Shown: one piece after another, positions 61,027 through 64,000 of the stretch
Layout of the letters: each line of letters starts with the position of its first letter
Position numbering within the stretch: position 1 is the stretch's first letter
Source: JBFLYC01 sp040756735
GTDB taxonomy: Bacteria > Bacillota > DSM-16504 > Desulfitibacterales > Desulfitibacteraceae
Assembly (NCBI GenBank): GCA_040756735.1
Contig: JBFLYC010000001.1
Span: 1 to 64,000 of the forward strand
DNA length: 64,000 nt
Direction of reading: 5' to 3'
Notes under the pieces: model-generated
Told to the model about the DNA's origin: nothing
What the model saw: the letters and a program-made list of their open reading frames with translations, nothing else
Databases searched by the model: none
Translations under genes and position numbers: made by a program

Positions 61027-63852
61027 CTATTCAATTATTATATTATTTGATGCAGGATCCCAATTTACCCTTAAACCTAGCGCTTCTGCGGCAAATCTTA
61101 CAGGAATCATGGTTCTGCCATCAATCAACTCAGGTTTGACGTCCATATATATAATGGTTCCATTTCTATAAGCCTTTAGATCTCCAACATAAAATTCAAC
61201 CTTGTTGCCGGATAGTTCTCCCCAGACTTTTAGCCGTTGTGAGTTGCTAAAGTCATATCCCACATTAGCTCCAACAGCTTCAAAAAGAGCTCTAAATGGC
61301 AGGAAAGTTCTACCGTCTTTTACCAGAGGTCTTGCATCAGTAAAATCTACATATCTTCCTGATACCCGTAGTTCAGGTGATGCAGGAGTTCCATATCTTA
61401 TTACTTCTTTTTGAGTAGAAAAAGTCAGTGTTGTTGCAGTCAAGCTTTTACCTGTGTCATCTTTAATGCCACTAGTAAGATAAATAGTATAAGAAGTGTC
61501 ATAATCCCACTTGCTTTGAGGTTTAATAACCAATTTCTTGTCGCTGTTGGTATATGTTAAAATAATTGGCGCATAAGAGTTGGTATTGTTATTTCTCACA
61601 AGAACATTAGCAGTATTGACTGAACTGGCCAACAATTCCCTGGTAAAAATAATAAAGATGCTTTCATTAACAGGAAAGTCTTTTTGGTTGTTTGCAGGTA
61701 TGTTATAAAGCACTTTAAGAGGTTCACCTGCAGTTGTAGAGAACTTCCACTGTGTTGAAGTAATGGTATTGCCATCAGTGTCCTTTACTTTATTACTCAC
61801 ATATATAACATATTCTGTATTATAATCAAGGTTAGATACGGGTGTTAAAGTTACAGTCCTTCTAGAAGAATTGTAATCAAGATCAACAGAAATGTTTCGG
61901 GTTGTGCCGGATTTTCTCATATAAATGTTTGATGTTGTTAGAGTTGTCCTGTCCATGGGTTGTGAAAATCTGATGGTGATTGTGCTGTCAACAGCTTGAT
62001 TGGTGCTATTGGCAGCAGGGTTTCTCTCGACTATATATACAGGGTCTTCTTCTTTTGTTGTAAATCTCCAACTGGTTGTACTCATTCTATTGCCTTTGTT
62101 GTCTTTAACGCTGCTTGTAATGTAGACAATATAGTCGGTATCATAGTCCAAATTGCTGTCAGGGGTCAGGGTTAAGGTGCGTGTCGAGGACGAGTAGCTC
62201 AATGATGAACTGATGTTTCTTGAGGTCCCAGATTTTCTCAAATATACATTTGATGTGGTCAACGTGCTGGTATCCATAGCCTGTGCAAATTTTATAATGA
62301 TGTCCGTATCAACAGCTATATTAGTTGAATTTGGTTTTGGAGACCTATCGCTGATACCTACCAAATCCTCTTCTTCAGTTGTAAACTTCCAGCTTGTGGC
62401 GGTGCTTGTGGTTGTAGTGATTTTGTTGCCGTTAACATCTTTTAAATTATTAGATATATACACTGTATACTCTGTATTGTATGCCAATGGATTAGAAGGT
62501 GATATGGTTACAGTACGATTAGTAGCTGAATAGCTCAGTGTTGCGGCTATATTGGCGCTCGAACCGGTCCTTCTTAAATAAATATTGCTGTTTGTTACAG
62601 TAGAAGTATCCAACCTGTTGTTAAAGGTAACAGAAATTACATCATCCACATTGACATTGGAAGCATTAGCTTGAGGATATCTTGAAGTTATGCTTAACAA
62701 ACTACCTGCCTCAGTAGTAAAACTCCATGAAATACCTACTAAGGATTTGCCGTTTACGTCCTTAATTATATTATTTTCGATGACCACAGTGTAGACCGAA
62801 CCATAGTTTAAAGCAGAATTTGGAGACAAGGTTATTTCTCCTAGTTCGTTTATATTCCTTGCAAGTATTGTTATTGGAATTTTGCCTGATGTATCCTTTA
62901 AGTATATTCCGCTAGCACTAACAGAGCTCATGTCTAACTTTTTACTAAGCTTGATAAGAATATCTGTAGTAGTTTTTACACCGGTAGCTCCAGAAGAGGG
63001 AGACCTACTTGTAATAGTTGGAGCAGCATTAGGATTTGGAATTGTGGTAAAGTCCCAGGTCTCTCCAGGCAGGGGATTCCCAGCAAAGTCTTTAATTGCA
63101 TTATTTTCTATTACAACTGTGTAAACGGCATTATCGGTACTATATTTTAGATCCTTATTTGGGGTAAGTTTAATAATATTGTTTTGGATAGTGATAGTGG
63201 CTTCTGACATTTTTGTAGTAGTATTATTTATTTTTTCCCTCAAATAAACGGTGTTATTGTTAACTGTAGCAGGATCAACATTCTCACTCAGCTTTATCTG
63301 AATAACAGCTTCACCTTGTTTTACAGGTATATTTACTGCGCCTGGCAAAGGATACCGTGACGAAACTTTAGGGGCTACATTATCTACATAGCCAATTTTA
63401 CAAATAAAATCACGCTTTTTAGAATAAGTTTCATTACCCTCACTGTCAGTTTCATATATTTTAACTGTAACCTGATAATTTGTTGACTCATTGACGGTTG
63501 TAGCATATGTAATGGTATTGCTGTCGAACTTAGATTTGTCATACTTTTCTTGCCCATTGCCTTCTAATTTTATTTCATAATAATAGTCAAAACCGGTTAC
63601 TCTTGTGCCGGATAAAGTTATCTCCATATTAAAAGCCGTGTCCTTAACTGCTGTGAATGATATCTCATCGGCAGAGCCAAGGGTTTTGCCATTAACAACT
63701 ATTTTAGAAATATTTAGATTTGTAGTTCCCTGAACAACTACTTCTCCCACAGCACTCCCAGTTGGAACAATAATAAGTGTTCCCATGGTAATTACCAAGA
63801 CCAGCAACAACTTTACAAACAGATAGCCCTTATGCTGCAGTTTACTCCTCAT
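61027..63852 (-). CDS. Secreted protein with six Big_5-type Ig-like repeats and a copper-amine-oxidase-like stalk domain
   Basis: Exported protein of 941 residues. A signal peptide (about 1-33, VKLLLVLVITMGTLIIVP) is followed by an N-terminal beta domain. Six repeats of about 105 residues follow, each with an RxPxxxxxxV start, a DxSTVxxxNVYLR-like middle and an end like WKFTT. The C-terminal domain has RTFLPFRALFEAVGANVGYD and DGRTMIPVRFAAEALGLRVNWD, the stalk motif found in clostridial envelope proteins. No LPXTG or S-layer homology domain is present, so attachment is presumably through the stalk domain or none. GAAGGGGAAA precedes the ATG at 63852; the open frame runs further to a TTG at 63873. 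Confidence 0.85.
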   Translation of the reverse strand: MRSKLQHKGYLFVKLLLVLVITMGTLIIVPTGSAVGEVVVQGTTNLNISKIVVNGKTLGSADEISFTAVKDTAFNMEITLSGTRVTGFDYYYEIKLEGNGQEKYDKSKFDSNTITYATTVNESTNYQVTVKIYETDSEGNETYSKKRDFICKIGYVDNVAPKVSSRYPLPGAVNIPVKQGEAVIQIKLSENVDPATVNNNTVYLREKINNTTTKMSEATITIQNNIIKLTPNKDLKYSTDNAVYTVVIENNAIKDFAGNPLPGETWDFTTIPNPNAAPTITSRSPSSGATGVKTTTDILIKLSKKLDMSSVSASGIYLKDTSGKIPITILARNINELGEITLSPNSALNYGSVYTVVIENNIIKDVNGKSLVGISWSFTTEAGSLLSITSRYPQANASNVNVDDVISVTFNNRLDTSTVTNSNIYLRRTGSSANIAATLSYSATNRTVTISPSNPLAYNTEYTVYISNNLKDVNGNKITTTTSTATSWKFTTEEEDLVGISDRSPKPNSTNIAVDTDIIIKFAQAMDTSTLTTSNVYLRKSGTSRNISSSLSYSSSTRTLTLTPDSNLDYDTDYIVYITSSVKDNKGNRMSTTSWRFTTKEEDPVYIVERNPAANSTNQAVDSTITIRFSQPMDRTTLTTSNIYMRKSGTTRNISVDLDYNSSRRTVTLTPVSNLDYNTEYVIYVSNKVKDTDGNTITSTQWKFSTTAGEPLKVLYNIPANNQKDFPVNESIFIIFTRELLASSVNTANVLVRNNNTNSYAPIILTYTNSDKKLVIKPQSKWDYDTSYTIYLTSGIKDDTGKSLTATTLTFSTQKEVIRYGTPASPELRVSGRYVDFTDARPLVKDGRTFLPFRALFEAVGANVGYDFSNSQRLKVWGELSGNKVEFYVGDLKAYRNGTIIYMDVKPELIDGRTMIPVRFAAEALGLRVNWDPASNNIIIE

Positions 63853-64000
63853 AAAATTTCCCCTTCTTCCCAAAAATATGTTAAATTATGTTATATTTCA
63901 TAGACGAAAAAAAATGGCTAAAGTTGCATTTAAAAGCTAAGAAAATCAAAAAATTTCATGATATTCACCAGGCCGCATTACTATAGCCTGAGTGATTGTT

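Noticed and set aside
1..64000. CRISPR array, prophage or biosynthetic gene cluster
   Set aside because: No regularly spaced direct repeats, cas genes, phage structural genes, or NRPS/PKS or RiPP genes were seen; the only mobile traces are the IS1595 fragment and the REP-like hairpin.

Overview
This AT-rich window looks like the chromosome of an anaerobic, spore-forming Clostridia member of the Peptococcaceae/Moorellales type with acetogenic metabolism. The basis is a complete carbonyl branch of the Wood-Ljungdahl pathway whose CO dehydrogenase has its cluster ligands at the same residue numbers as remembered for the Moorella thermoacetica enzyme. A PduL-type phosphotransacylase, an H-type small acid-soluble spore protein with a SigG-like promoter, Firmicutes replication genes (dnaD, helicase loader) and a T-box leader agree with this. 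No species can be named from the sequence alone. Almost every intact protein gene is on the minus strand. The plus strand carries a P-loop/Asp23-like gene, a tRNA-Arg and several broken genes.

Layout. (1) 85-9173: purine/nucleoside block with a PucR regulator, a four-gene BMP-type nucleoside ABC transporter and a molybdenum hydroxylase (xanthine dehydrogenase type) running to the left edge. (2) 9.4-19.1 kb: tRNA-Arg, pduL, a Sir2 deacylase, a LarA-like protein, helicase loader and dnaD, trkA, the P-loop/Asp23-like gene, a T-box-led Lrp/aminotransferase operon and an unknown gene. (3) 19.3-32.1 kb: metFV (a MetF-MetV fusion), then, reading in transcription order, cooC-acsA-acsB-acsC-RACo-acsF-acsD-acsE. 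(4) 32.6-39.6 kb: degV, a five-tRNA operon, a small unknown gene, malQ, a neopullulanase-like enzyme, a THUMP rRNA methyltransferase and sspH. (5) 39.8-47.4 kb: a scarred region holding a truncated EVE gene, a decayed hydrogenase-maturase (HydG/HydE-like) remnant, a large SWIM/SNF2 helicase, an IS1595-type fragment, a nucleotidyltransferase fragment, GrpB, the 3' part of an adenine deaminase and a frameshifted ferredoxin gene. (6) 47.4-57.7 kb: tRNA-Leu, an FtsA/PilM-like ATPase, then sirC-hemA-hemC-cobA/hemD-hemB-hemL and a polyprenyl diphosphate synthase. (7) 57.8-63.9 kb: sdhCAB-type succinate:quinone oxidoreductase/fumarate reductase and a secreted six-repeat Ig-like protein ending in a stalk domain.

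How the parts fit (inference). MetFV supplies methyl-THF, AcsE moves the methyl to the corrinoid protein AcsCD, RACo re-reduces the corrinoid, AcsA makes CO and AcsB builds acetyl-CoA. CooC and AcsF mature the nickel sites, and PduL leads acetyl-CoA to acetyl phosphate. The hem/sir/cobA operon leads to uroporphyrinogen III and sirohydrochlorin, the entry to the corrinoid that AcsCD needs and to the haem that the SdhC cytochrome needs. Several starts are TTG or GTG; where a Shine-Dalgarno site decides the start, the coordinates follow it.
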